Shown here: in pieces, positions 34,898-45,322 of the stretch
Layout of the letters: the number at the start of each line of letters is the position of its first letter
How positions within the stretch are numbered: the first letter of the stretch is position 1
Source: Rozella allomycis CSF55
Lineage: Eukaryota > Rozellomycota
NCBI GenBank assembly: GCA_000442015.1
Contig: KE560841.1
Coordinates: 1 to 45,887 of the forward strand
Length of the DNA stretch: 45,887 nucleotides
Direction of reading: 5' to 3'
Notes under the pieces: generated by a model
Told to the model about the DNA's origin: nothing
What the model saw: only the letters and a program-made list of their open reading frames with translations
Databases searched by the model: none
Position numbers and translations under genes: made by a program

Positions 34898-35407
34898 TGA
34901 ATTCTCTACCGAAAAGAATAGCAAAAGAAATTGAACGTTTAATGAAAGAACCAGTACCAGGGATACAAGCAGTACCACACGATGACAATTTACGCTATTT
35001 CGATGTATCAATTGAAGGTCCTACTCAGTCACCTTTTGAGGGTGGGAATTTCAAGCTTGAGCTCTTTCTTCCTGAAGAGTACCCAATGGCTCCCCCGAAG
35101 GTTCGATTTTTGAATAAAATTTACCATCCAAATATTGACAAGCTTGGAAGAATTTGCCTTGATATTTTAAAGGACAAATGGAGTCCAGCGTTGCAAATAA
35201 GGACAGGTAATTTTGTTATTTTACGCGAAAAAGTGCTCCTTTCGATCCAAGCATTACTTTCAGCGCCAAATCCTGATGACCCATTAGCAAATGACGTTGC
35301 TCAGCATTGGAAAGAAAATGAACCTGATGCTATTTTGACGGGTAAAGATATTGTAAGGTTTTCAGTTAGCGAAAAAATGGACCTTGGAATACGCCAAGCA
35401 AAAGTAG
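34897..35407 (+). CDS. UBC13: Ubiquitin-conjugating enzyme E2 UBC13/UBE2N
   Basis: E2 that, with an MMS2/UEV partner, builds K63-linked ubiquitin chains in DNA-damage tolerance and signalling. Three exons give 151 residues against 152 in human. [23 protein letters not shown] start; HPN motif (77-79) in [22 protein letters not shown]; catalytic Cys at residue 87, as in human; [29 protein letters not shown]-terminus [16 protein letters not shown], matching human AIETARAWTRLYA. Intron 1 (35207-35233) is 27 nt with no in-frame stop. Intron 2 (35342-35369) is 28 nt. If the introns are not recognised, an open frame to 35412 gives a wrong C-terminus. AATAAA follows two bases after the TAG stop. Confidence 0.96.
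35207..35233 (+). other. 27-nt stop-free intron in UBC13
   Basis: Starts GTAATTTTG, ends GCGAAAAAG. It interrupts IRT|VLLSIQ. Being nine codons long without a stop, its retention would insert GNFVILREK (a nine-residue loop) just after the active-site region while keeping frame. Homologues have no residues here, so it is an intron rather than an insertion. Confidence 0.85.
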
Positions 35408-35491
35408 ATTAATAAAATCTTTTTATTTCTACTTTAAGTATATCACTGAATGCAACGTTCCACTGATTTTCGACATAATACAATTTAATGT

Positions 35492-36742
35492 CTATTTGGT
35501 GTGGTAAAAATCTCTTTTCAGGGCCCACAATTTCGTTGAATGACTTTTAGATTTCAAGATATTATGTACCTCGCAGCATTCACTGTTGAAAATATTTCCC
35601 CAGACCTTTAAAGTCTCCAATTTTGTGTTGTTCTTTAAACTATGGTAAATTGCAATTAAACCATCAGGAATGATGCCATTATTTGAAATGTCCAAACTTT
35701 ATAAGAATTTAGTTTAATTTACTGCCGCAAGTTGGTGTCCCATTTTAGATATCTTGAGATTGCCACTGCCCCTTTGAATAAGATTTGATTGTGTGATAAG
35801 TCCAAATATTTTATAGTTTCATTATACTTTAAATAATCCGATAAGCATATGCATCCATCAGCCATTATGTTATTGCTTTTGAATCAGTGGAACAAAATTA
35901 CCGGGAAATGTCAATGCTTTCTAAATTACATGTCACTCCTAAACACTTGCTGAATATTTCCGCGTCAGTGTCGGTAATTGAGTGTTTTGATATTCCTATA
36001 TGCTTTAGTCTTGGATTTATATGAATTAATTTTGTAGCATGTACAATTAGGTCATCCTTTGAGTGCCGTCTAAGAGGATCACCCAAATCGATATAAGAAA
36101 TACCAGTGTTTTTAAGAAGCACAATGTAAAAAGAGAGAATAGCTTCTGTTTTTAGGCCACATGATGCTATCTCCAACTTTTTTAATGTTGAGTTGACCTG
36201 ATCATGATCAATTATTTATTCTACTTGAAGCATTGATGCAAGAAACATGCCTCCTTCATTTTCAATTTCATTATTTGATAAATTTAAATGCTTTAAACTG
36301 TCATTCGATAAGAGGGCTTCCGACAAGTATTTTGCGGTGACATGCCCCATATTGTTCATTTTAAGAATCAAAGATTCCAGTTTGAATGAATTTGACTATA
36401 AAAGATGTTTAAATAATATACTGCAAGCATTTGTGCCAAAATCGGGGCTGCTTGATCAGTCAATCGATTGTAACTCAAGTCCAAGGTTTTAAGAAACGAC
36501 GTCTTCAATAATGGTTGTGACAGCAATTGAAAATTTTCGTCCTTTATAGAAAAATTATGCTCTCTTAGGTTTCCTTTTAGGGTCAATACTACTGGCACTT
36601 CGCTACTCGCTTTTGATAACAATTATTACCCGACAGTAATTGCAGATTCCATTGATTTTTTGAAGTGTGGTATAATTTCACTATTTGATTCTTTACATAA
36701 CGCAAGATAGCTATCCAATAGTTCGATCGCTTCTAAAGCCAT
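35492..36742 (-). CDS. Leucine-rich-repeat protein (ribonuclease-inhibitor type)
   Basis: Six exons with introns of 27, 26, 27, 26 and 26 nt give 372 residues. Short N-terminal cap (MALEAIELLDSYLALCKES), then tandem LRRs of RI type with about 28-residue spacing: LKTLDLSYNRLTDQAAPILAQML, LKHLNLSNNEIENEGGMFLASML, LKHIGISKHSITDTDAEIF, IKYLDLSHNQILFKGAVAIS, LRHLDISNNGIIPDGLIAI. No other domain. This type occurs in many ciliary, nuclear and cytoplasmic scaffold proteins (LRRC34- or NLRC-like); I cannot assign an orthologue. Same strand as RALGAPA, 90 bp downstream of its stop. The start ATG was chosen because an upstream ATG runs into a stop after eight codons. Confidence 0.88.
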
Positions 36743-36831
36743 TTTGTTGCCAAGGACATTGAGACGCGATGATTGTTTAAAACAAATAAAAATTCAAGGA
36801 AGAGCATTCAAAGAATCAAAAATATTTTTAT

Positions 36832-39800
36832 TTATAGGTCAGCTATGATGCTTAGGAACTTGTCATACGTAATTTGAGCTTGCTTGTATCGTTGAACAAT
36901 TGATTCTAAATCTTTAGAGCGCTGCAAAGCACTGATAGGGTAAAATTATTAAAATTACGGGTGTTGATAAGACAAGTGCATGATTGCTTGGACGGTAGGT
37001 TTATGTGCATTAATAATAGTGGCGCGTATTAGGGCAGCCAGTGAACAATTTGATATAATGACATTGGATTGGAGTGGGCCAAAGAAAGATATCTAATAAA
37101 ACGGAATGAAAAGGTTACCTTTTGGTCGCGATAAACGTCTATCGCGAAAAGACCAGATTTTAGAGGATTGATTACAATGACAACATTTCCAAAGTCCCCT
37201 GAAATAGTGTTAGGTTTGTAAGGTTTGTTGTTTTCATTCCAAACAATGTGAATGTGATCGTTGCCGATATGGCGTTTCTTTTTTATATTTTTTGGGTCAT
37301 TATGATCAGAGGGTATCAAGGTAACGTCGTGGAACATTATTTCACAGAAAGAATCGCAATAATAAATTGAATATTTTCCTGTTGTCAAATTTCTGTCTAG
37401 ACCACCCATGTAGCCTAAATGTGATTCCAAGTCAACCTTTGTGATTACAGAGAAAACCTTTACTGTCCAGCCTAGGCTAGAAACAAACTTTCTATATGAT
37501 ATGCTTGGGTTTTGATTTGCCAGTATAGAAGATTCATATTCCTGATCTTTAGCGACATAAATCAAAGCAACTTTGACTAATTCCCTGCAAGGTTTCTTAT
37601 CAAGAGCTTTAATGTCCCGAAGAAGATTTTGGTTATCAGAAAAGATGGAAAATGAGCCTTTTCGAAAGACATCTGCGTCGAGAAACCCAAATTGACTTAG
37701 GAAAACTCTCCCAACGTTCACTTTCTTCTCAGGTACAGTAGGCGGCTCAACTTTTTCGAATGGCAGACATGTTTTAGTTTATCAAAGAAATTACTTTGAA
37801 TTTATTGTTTGAGATTCCAAATTGTTCATTCTTTCTTGGATTTCTTGGATGCTATCTTCTAGGGCCATTGGCGGGGGCAGAGTTTGGGTCAATGAAAACC
37901 CTTCCTTGATAAAGCAGTCAGGATGAGTTTCTTCAAGGCTACAATTGCAAGCTAATTTTGTTACTATTTTAAACATTCAAGTAGCATGTCGCATTTTTCA
38001 GAATTATTGGAATTTGTCCACAGGGGAATTTCACCTTTATTTCTTTTAAATCCATAATTAATTTCTTCCATTTTATTGCATTTAATATCAAATGGTTGCA
38101 ATTCGGCTGTTTTATAAGAACAGTCAGATTGAAGTGGAGTCACTGACCATGTAAATTTACCAAAGTTGTTCCTTGTGACAATTAAAATTGAATCTTCCTT
38201 GTAAACAACAGACATAATTAAAGAATCGTTGACACAAAAATGTTTGCATGCAGCAACAGGATCGTCAACCCAATTTGATCCTAATATTTCTGGAATAGGA
38301 TTAGGAAAAGAGTGTAAATGATGGGCAGCGTGCATAAAGACAAACTCTGCCAAATGTTTTAAAAGAACTTCATCATTATCTATTGTCTTTGACTTTTTGT
38401 TTTTTGTGTAATTTAAACAAAATTCAATTGCTTCGAAAAGTTGACCTTTTGTTTTCTGATTATTTAATAATTCAGGAAATTTGAAAAGCCACTTGGAAAT
38501 TTCGGAAAGTAAAGAATAGACTATCGGTTTTGATGTCTCTATGTGATGAAAAATAGCAGCCGTTAATTTCTCTATAATATTAATGGATTCTAAAATATCA
38601 AGTTTATCTATGAATAAACTGATGCAATTGACAGTCGCAGACAAGACTGATTCAACATTATTAGTGAACAGTTCATTTAATAACAATGAGAGTGTAGATT
38701 CTTTGAAGAAAATATTCTCAAGAGTCATCATTGTTATAATGAATAGGATTGACATTGAAATTTCACTATTGTCGTGTTGGCAATCCTTTGCTACAATTAA
38801 AGAAGCGTAAAGAGATTTCTATGCAAAAATGAATAAATTTGGTACTTCAAGTTCATTGTATGTGGTATCACCGCATTTTATAGAACTAAACAACTTACAA
38901 AATGAGAAGATTGAGTTTATGAGCGAAATGCAACTCTTTCTTATTGTGAATTCTTGATTTGGCTTTGTTAAAATGGTTTCAAAGTTTTTCAAATATTTGG
39001 GAATGAGAATGTTAACCCCTGGAATATCCAAAGTGAATATACTTTGTGAATGGTTTATTAGAGAATATAGAATATTTGATTCTTTGTATTCCAACCCCTC
39101 TAAATGTACAATTGAATAAGTTACTTGATTTAGAGTTAAAATCATTTTCTCTTTATATTTAAAATCAACATCTTCAATTTTTTGAGATATTATTCTGGCC
39201 AGGGTCGCAAATGCTATTGATTTACCGGGGTTGAACATTCTACAATTTCCCATGGTTCAATCCTGTTACTGTGATAGCAAAGTAGAGTCTATAATTGTGT
39301 CTATAAAGCTTGATAATTTTATTTTTGAATCCCTTGCTCCAATGTCATACTTTTTCAAAAACAATAAAATCTCGACCAGGGAAGCGATACAAGATAGTGA
39401 CTCTGAATGTATTTCTGGTCTCTTTAATTAATTGACCTCTTATTTTCTACTTGGATGTCATTGATATTTCCAATTAAATTGTAAACTTTAAACCACAGAG
39501 TATCGGTGACTTTGATGTTAAAATCCCGGAAAAGATTTTCTTCGACATCATCTAAAGATTCAACACAACTTGCAAAGAGCCCTTTTAACGAAACAATTCC
39601 GTCTGAATTCGACTTTTAAAATTTCGAAATTCTATTACGAATTCTTGAGACATTGATGGAACCATAGAATTCTTTTTCCCAGCATTAAATTGCATGTAGA
39701 GAGATACAAAATCTACTTCAAATTCATCAATAAAATATCTTCTGGTTAAATACAAGATTGATTTCTATTCTAATGACGCGAATACATTACTTTCCATTGA

Positions 39801-41448
39801 GACACTACCGCGTGCCATTTAGTGACTTGAACAACAGATCTATTCAAAAAACTCCAAATTTCATCGTTAAGTATTCCAGATCTAATCCATACGCCATAAA
39901 CAGTCTAATCAATTAAATAGTTTGTCTCTTTTACATGGATCAGAATATCACAAATTTCGTCGGCTTGAGTAGGATCAGTAATGATTGAATATTTATTGGA
40001 AGGAATTAAATGGGATTCTACAACTTTTAACAAACAATTCATCAACTTTTCCCTGTTTGTTTTCCAAGTTGATTTTTACCATGTCATTCTTTGAATATTT
40101 TCTCTTTTACAGATAGAATGAATAAATGAAAACGCTTTTTTGTATGATTTAAGTTGTTCTTTTGTTAAACCCTTTGATGGTCTGCCATCAAATATTTGAA
40201 ATACATAACCCAAATATGTTCTTAAACATGAATTGAACAATTCTTTCACATTATCACCCGAATCATTTAATTCATTTCTTAAGTTCCCTTGTTCAGCTTC
40301 ATTCAGCATAATATCTTGTTTCATATCTTCTCTGTGGCAATACTCTCCAAAACACGTTCTTATTCTTAAATACTCTAATTCCTGGGTGCTGAAGCATTAA
40401 AACTTTACTTTATTGCAAAGAATCTCAAGGAAATTAATCACAATCTCTATAGCATCAATCTTGGAAAATGGACACGATAGCCCATAGTATACCACTCGGT
40501 GTAGCTCTTCCATGCTACCCTCCATCAACTTGGCTAGCATATTAATTGACACACCGTTAGATATTCCATCTCCAAAAAATTGAGTATGTTTATTAATGAA
40601 TTCTTTTTCATCATGAAAAATCCATCCGATAAAATATTTAACAAAGACTTCTTTAATGCTGCTGTCATTCTTGTCGTTAAATGCTTTATTCATCAGAAGT
40701 TTAATAAAGGAAAAAATATATTCTAAAGATTGATCATCCATTGACTCATTGCAAAGAAACTCAAAAATATCTTCAAGCGAAGTTTTCATATCAGTTTCAA
40801 GGTTTTCATGACTGATGGCTGGTATAAACGGTTCACTTTCAATATCAATTTATATTTAATATGTTTATTACTTGACTCACCAACAATTTGATATAGCGAA
40901 GACATGAACAAGTCTGACAAATTCTTTGGAGTCTTTTCTCCACATGTTTTCAACACACTCATAATTATTTGCAACCCACTCGTTCTAATCTTCACATGCC
41001 CTTTGTACGTTAGCAATTGTCTTAAAACATTTTCTTTCTTCATAATACAGTAACTATTACCTAACTGGGAAAACCAATCATCAACGGCGCTATACACACT
41101 GTCATTGACTAACTGAAGGCAAAAATTAACCCAAAGTTGCAGAACTTTAAATAGTTTTAACACTTCTGAAAAGTCTTTGCTCGAAATGATCGTAGTTTTC
41201 GTCTCTTTAGTTTCTAATTCATCGTGATTTTATTAATTACTCTTCAACTTTTCATAACGCAATAGATAACTTTCAATGCATAACGAAAATATAAGTTGCT
41301 CATTTTCTTTGTAGAATTGTTCCATTTCCACCAAAGAAGTCGTTTCCATTAACGCAAATAGTGTAGATATTCTCATTTTCGGTTTTTGCCTTTCATCGAA
41401 AAAGTTTTTCGCCTTTTTCAACAATTTGGGATCGATTGATGTGCTCAT
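36832..41448 (-). CDS. RALGAPA: Ral GTPase-activating protein subunit alpha (tuberin/RapGAP family)
   Basis: Catalytic subunit of the RalGAP complex. Fifteen exons with 14 introns of 26-30 nt close to 1,411 residues. The N-terminal 1,100 or so residues are helical HEAT-like repeats as in the family (start SIDPKLLKKAKNFFDERQK), including EPFIPAISHENLETD. The C-terminal RapGAP domain is strongly conserved: DIKALDKKPCRELVKVALIYVA, GWTVKV, LGYMGGLDRN, and HIGNDHIHIVWNENN with the GND catalytic Asn-thumb motif. It continues with GDFGNVVIVINPLKSGLF and, across the next splice, QKISFFGPL...ALIRATIINAHK. It is shorter than human RALGAPA1 (about 2,036), mainly in disordered parts. Two introns (37768-37794, 40846-40871) end in TG. 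AATAAA overlaps the stop codon. Confidence 0.95.
37768..37794 (-). other. GT-TG intron in RALGAPA (27 nt)
   Basis: Starts GTAATTTCTT and ends CTAAAACATG, followed by TCTGCCATTC. Splicing here joins ...SQTINSN to LPFEKVEPP... in frame. The first downstream AG acceptors (44 and 49 nt) both lead at once to stops. Confidence 0.68.
40846..40871 (-). other. GT-TG intron in RALGAPA (26 nt)
   Basis: Starts GTAATAAACA and ends ATATAAATTG, followed by ATATTGAAAG. Splicing at TG gives ...VGESNIESEPFIPAISHEN..., in the frame of the next long exon. AG acceptors at 36 nt or beyond from this donor miss that frame. Confidence 0.7.
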
Positions 41449-41614
41449 GAGCCAGCCACAAAATGAGATGGAGTATTTTCAGTGAATTAGTTTTGCGCAG
41501 GTCAAGTGTCAACTATAATTCAAGAGTCCAAGACTTTAAATTGTATTAAATTTTCAAAAAAATTATTTTTCCCGGCAATTCCTAAATCCTAATTCACAGG
41601 CATTTTACTTACAC
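41449..41614. promoter_or_regulatory. 5' flank of RALGAPA
   Basis: 166 bp between the RALGAPA start and a LINE tail. No gene is seen; it presumably carries the RALGAPA promoter. Confidence 0.3.
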
Positions 41615-41775
41615 GGAAGATTTCATTAAAATTTGTGGAAAACGAATTTTGTTTTCAGTTTTACATTCATGAAGACTTCAAGAGAAATTTGTCGGAGTAT
41701 CAGGTTGTTGCCTTGATCAACTCAGAACATTTAATTAATCAATAAAAAAAGTTGATATATTTTAAAAAACATTAA
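41615..41775 (+). mobile_element. LINE 3'-end fragment, plus orientation
   Basis: About 160 bp matching, in opposite orientation, the end of the LINE copy at 43095-43609. Shared reading is YIHE-F-RNL...VALINSE-LINQ followed by stop, and both copies continue with GTTGATATATT. It is a severely 5'-truncated, non-coding copy. Confidence 0.75.
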
Positions 41776-41828
41776 CTAACAAAGAAACATTTATTAATGA
41801 TAACAAAATGGTACAATTAATTCTCGTT

Positions 41829-42180
41829 AGAGCGATGGTGTGAACCTCGACCACGTTGGCCTCTTCCACGACCCCTTCCTCTGTCTCTACCTCTGCGGTT
41901 ATTACTTATTATCAAGAGTTCCTGCTTTTCCGAATGTTTCTACATTCAGTCTACGACCTCTACCTCTTCGGTTGTTATCAAAAGTTCCTGCTTTTCCGAA
42001 TGTTTCTATATTCAGTCTACGATCTTCTTGTAATTTTGCCTTGCGGTCAAGAGAAGCAGAGGCAATTCCCTTGATTCACATGAAATGTTAACAAAGAATG
42101 AAGTGCTCTTGTCGTAACCTTTGGAAACTAAACTTTAAATAATCGTCTTTTGGCAAGTCTTCCTTGTTAAACTTTACATC
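41829..42180 (-). pseudogene. LSM14/Scd6-like C-terminal remnant
   Basis: On the minus strand, pieces of the C-terminal half of an LSM14/RAP55-type mRNP protein lie in correct order: an FFD box (YDKSTSFFVNIS), a TFG box (LQEDRRLNIETFGKAG) and an RG-rich tail (GRGRGRGQRGRG, then HHRSNEN and stop). They are in different frames. The TFG/RG part is duplicated in tandem (about 66-71 bp units at about 41888-42022). No Lsm domain is found in the 600 bp upstream. A TG-ended intron of 23 nt could join the FFD and TFG boxes, but I could not close the rest. It is probably a truncated, decayed copy. Confidence 0.5.
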
Positions 42181-42861
42181 TAAGCATCGTATGATTTTGC
42201 ACTTTGATGGGCATCTACATAGATACTGCATATTTGGGCATTTCGAAAAGCATTTTGTTTCTAGCGGTTGTCATCGCTTCGATCACGTTAAAAGAGTTAA
42301 ATTTATCCGGGTTCACGCCTAGTTAGCACAAGCTCCCACCATATTGTCCGTGGTTAGGGTTTGTGCTCGCTTCTCTCGCATTCATAATTCATATGAAAAA
42401 AATGCTTTTTATAGACTATCGCCTTGACGCAAAGGCGAGACTAACAAAGATAATATATTTTTTTCACAATGTAGAACATCCGAAAAGCTTATAGAGTAGT
42501 CTTGTCTCATACGACAACTCATAAGCACTCGTTATAACGAATTGGCCGACTCAGCTTCATATAAGGTGATCAATTCTATTGTTGACAACCGCTAATTACC
42601 ATGGCAACTCCGCTTTTAGTATTACAGATTAATATTTCTAAAATTCAGTCGTATAGAACAAAATATATTGTGCAAAAGAACTGGCAGCCAATCTTGGTAA
42701 CGGCCCTAATCCTTAAACCTTTGGTAGCCCGAATGAACTAGTGCTCAAAAAAATTTATTCAACTGGGTATTGAAAGTGCTACGGCGGTCTAAAGGCAAAA
42801 GGAAATTCTTGAAAAAATGTAAGTTGATATGATCTTTGTAACGTTAACTCATTAATTTTTC
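42181..42861. other. Intergenic stretch without recognisable feature
   Basis: No gene, tRNA or strong repeat is seen. It contains a short potential hairpin (AGCACAAGC at about 42326, partner GGTTTGTGCT at about 42357). The minus strand next to the LSM14 remnant has a Cys-rich reading of uncertain meaning. Confidence 0.3.
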
Positions 42862-43651
42862 TTTATCGGACGGGGAGGTACGACCCGGACTCCAGACAAA
42901 ATTATTGAAAATCGTGTTAACACCTGACACCATTTTCACTTCGATTACAAACTCAATTTTTACCGTTGACCAGGGTGGTTGTCGAATGGGTGTGTGTCTG
43001 TGTGTATGTCTGCTCAAAAACAAATCCATTCGATAGAGAATGTACGATATATGAAGCAATATTTTTTTGAACTCAGCAGCTCAAATATTTATTTTAATAT
43101 ATCAACATTTTTTATTGATTAATTAAATTTTCAGAATTGATCAAGGCTATGACCTGGTTCTCCAACAAATTTCTTTTAAAAGCTTCATGAATATAGTACA
43201 AAATTCGTTTTCCACGAATGTTCATGAAATCTTTCGTTTCAAGAAGAAACAAGAAAAAACAAGTACAATACCCGTGAGTTAGGAATTTCAATTCCGGGAA
43301 GAATGTTATCCAAATTCTTTTTGAAAAAGATTCGCAATCGAAAAACCTATGGAACACCATTTCTTCTTTAACTTGGCATTTCGAACACATTGCAGAAACG
43401 TCACTAAACCTTGCGAATCTTTTATTAGTTAAATATACTCCAATTCCATCATAAATTTTCCATAATAACTGATAGTAATACGAATTGGTCCCACTACCCC
43501 AAATTCCTTCCCAGATTTTTCTTGAAGCGACAACTACCCCGGTCATCGATATAAATCCCTTAAAGTGAGTGCGTAATCGAAGTGAAAATGGTGTTAACAC
43601 GATTTTCAATAATCGTGTCTGGAGTCCGGGTCGTACCTCCCCGTCCGATAA
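42862..43651. repeat. Inverted-repeat element with arms of about 70-85 bp
   Basis: The left arm starts near 42862 with ATCGGACGGGGAGGTACGAC. The right arm, read in reverse from about 43651, gives the same text through CCCGGACTCCAGAC, then ATTATTGAAAATCGTGTTAA and TTTTCACTTCGATTAC, with small differences. The interior is a LINE tail in minus orientation and a TG-rich microsatellite (about 42987-43013). The element is either a foldback/MITE-like element or a local inverted duplication. Confidence 0.7.
43095..43609 (-). mobile_element. LINE 3' fragment with zf-RVT-like domain
   Basis: 165 codons on the minus strand of the C-terminal part of a non-LTR retrotransposon ORF. There is a helical region with W residues (YYYQLLWKIYDGIGVYL), then a zinc-finger of the reverse-transcriptase zinc-binding type (MCSKCQVKEEMVFHRFFDCESFSKRIW), and a helical C-terminus ending LINSENLINQ. 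It lies inside the inverted-repeat pair 42862-43651. 5'-truncated; no RT core. Confidence 0.75.
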
Positions 43652-45000
43652 TATTTGTTAAATTANTGCCATTATTTTACTTTCAAAATAACAAAAAATA
43701 AAAAATATTTGTTAAATTAAGATTTATTCTAATTCAACCATTTTCTAAAGATTCTTGGTCCTTCATTGTAATATTCGTTGTTCATTCCATTGTAGAGATT
43801 AGAGAATCAGAACCTGCCATATTTGAAGTACTTAAAATCCATTCGATAGCAAACATGTGATATATGAGGTAATATTTTTTTTGAAATCATCAGCTCAAAT
43901 ATTCGGAACGATAAAGGGAACCGAAGTTTTCACTTTGGTTGCAACTTGCTATTCGCGATTATTTTACGTTTAATATAATAAAAAATAGAACAAAACGTGT
44001 CATATTTGAAGTAATTAAAATCAAACATGTGATATATGAGGTAATATTTTTTGAAAGCATCCGCTTGATATTCGACACGAATACGATAAAGGCTCTTGCA
44101 ATTCGAAATTATTTCACGTTTAATATAATAAAAAATAAAATAATATGAATTATGAAATTGTCTTTATTTATTTAGTAAATGATGGTGCTGTCCCGGGTTT
44201 TTCATTATCATTATTCACTCATTGTAGTCATTTAGTCATGGTGATGAAATCTCAAGTAGAGATAAATCCTTGTTTCAAATTCATTATTCAAATTGGGTGT
44301 TCCTATAAGATCAATTTCAAGTCCGATTAAGCGAATTGAGAATTCATCCATTATTCTGTATTCATGGAATAAAAGAAGGGTAATTACTAAGAAGCATTTC
44401 GGGTCAACATAAGAAATTTATTCATATTACAATTTATTAGAATACCTCCCCGTCCAGTTAACGAGCACNCACTTGCAATTCGCCATTATTTTACGTTTAA
44501 TATATTAATTATTAAAAAATAGAATAATATCAATTATGAATTTGTCCTCATTTATTTAGTGAATGACGGTGCTGTCCCAGGCTAAAGAGTCTTTGTCCTT
44601 GTAATATTCGTTGTTCATTCCATAGTAGAGACTCAGACAGTACCATATTCGAAGCAATTAAAATCCATTCGATAGCAAACATGCGATATATGAGGTATTA
44701 TTTTTTTGAAATCATCAGCTCAAATATTCGGCACGATATAGGAAACCGAAGTCTTCACTACGTTTGACTTGCAACATTTTTTTACGTTTAAAATAGTAGA
44801 AAATAAAATATATTAATTATGAATTTGTCTTTATTTATTTAGTGAATGATGGTGGTGCTGTTCCGGATTTCTCATTATCAGTATTCACTCATTAGTCATA
44901 AAGTCATAATGATGAATTCTTAAATAAAGATAAAACCGTATTTCAAATTTATGACTCAAATTGGATTGTTATTATAAGTTCAATTTCAATAAAGGAATTG
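43652..45000. repeat. Two or more copies of a dispersed repeat of 550-700 bp
   Basis: Similar blocks recur in order. TAATATTCGTTGTTCATTCC is at about 43770 and 44605. ATCCATTCGATAGCAAACATG is at 43837 and 44664, with diverged versions at 43022 and 44013. GTGATATATGAGGTAATATT and relatives follow each. ATTTTACGTTTAATATA-like text is at 43960, 44110, 44480 and 44780. TTTATTTAGTGAATGATGGTGCTGTCCC-like text is at 44163, 44548 and 44832. Two single-N joins lie within or next to this region (43666, 44469), so copy number may be an assembly artefact. No coding frame is supported. Confidence 0.65.
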
Positions 45001-45322
45001 ATCATGGAATAAATGGTACGGGACGTGAAAACTTTCCTAACGTGTTGTCACCGGCTTTATCTGAATAAGACCGGGTTTGTTATACGATTCCATACTCTAG
45101 TCTCTCACATAAGATTAATGAATAATATATGTAATTATTGCGCCGCCAAAAAATTCAGTACGNGCACTCACTAGTTCGAATCTCGTCCTGCCCAACAGTT
45201 GATGGTGTCGACGAAACAAATAATGTTGATGAAGGTAAGGCTCGCCAAATCCAAAAAAATTTTAAATAAGTTTCCCTAAATGGTACACAAATTATACTCT
45301 TTACATAGCATCATCATATGTC
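45001..45322. promoter_or_regulatory. Flank upstream of BED-finger gene
   Basis: No gene is seen. One N at 45163. A short TAGTTCGAATCTC at about 45172 resembles a tRNA B-box, but no cloverleaf fits around it. Confidence 0.3.

Noticed and set aside
38819-39253. MGNCRMFN... as a gene start
   Set aside because: The ATG is inside a 30-nt intron of RALGAPA. Splicing gives ...STLLSQ joined to MFNPGKSIAF in one frame.
43939-44330. Small plus-strand frames in the repeat region
   Set aside because: They lie in AT-rich repeated DNA, differ between repeat copies and have no recognisable product.
45165-45190. tRNA gene suggested by TAGTTCGAATCTC
   Set aside because: No matching acceptor, D or anticodon stems can be drawn on either side, and an N lies next to it.
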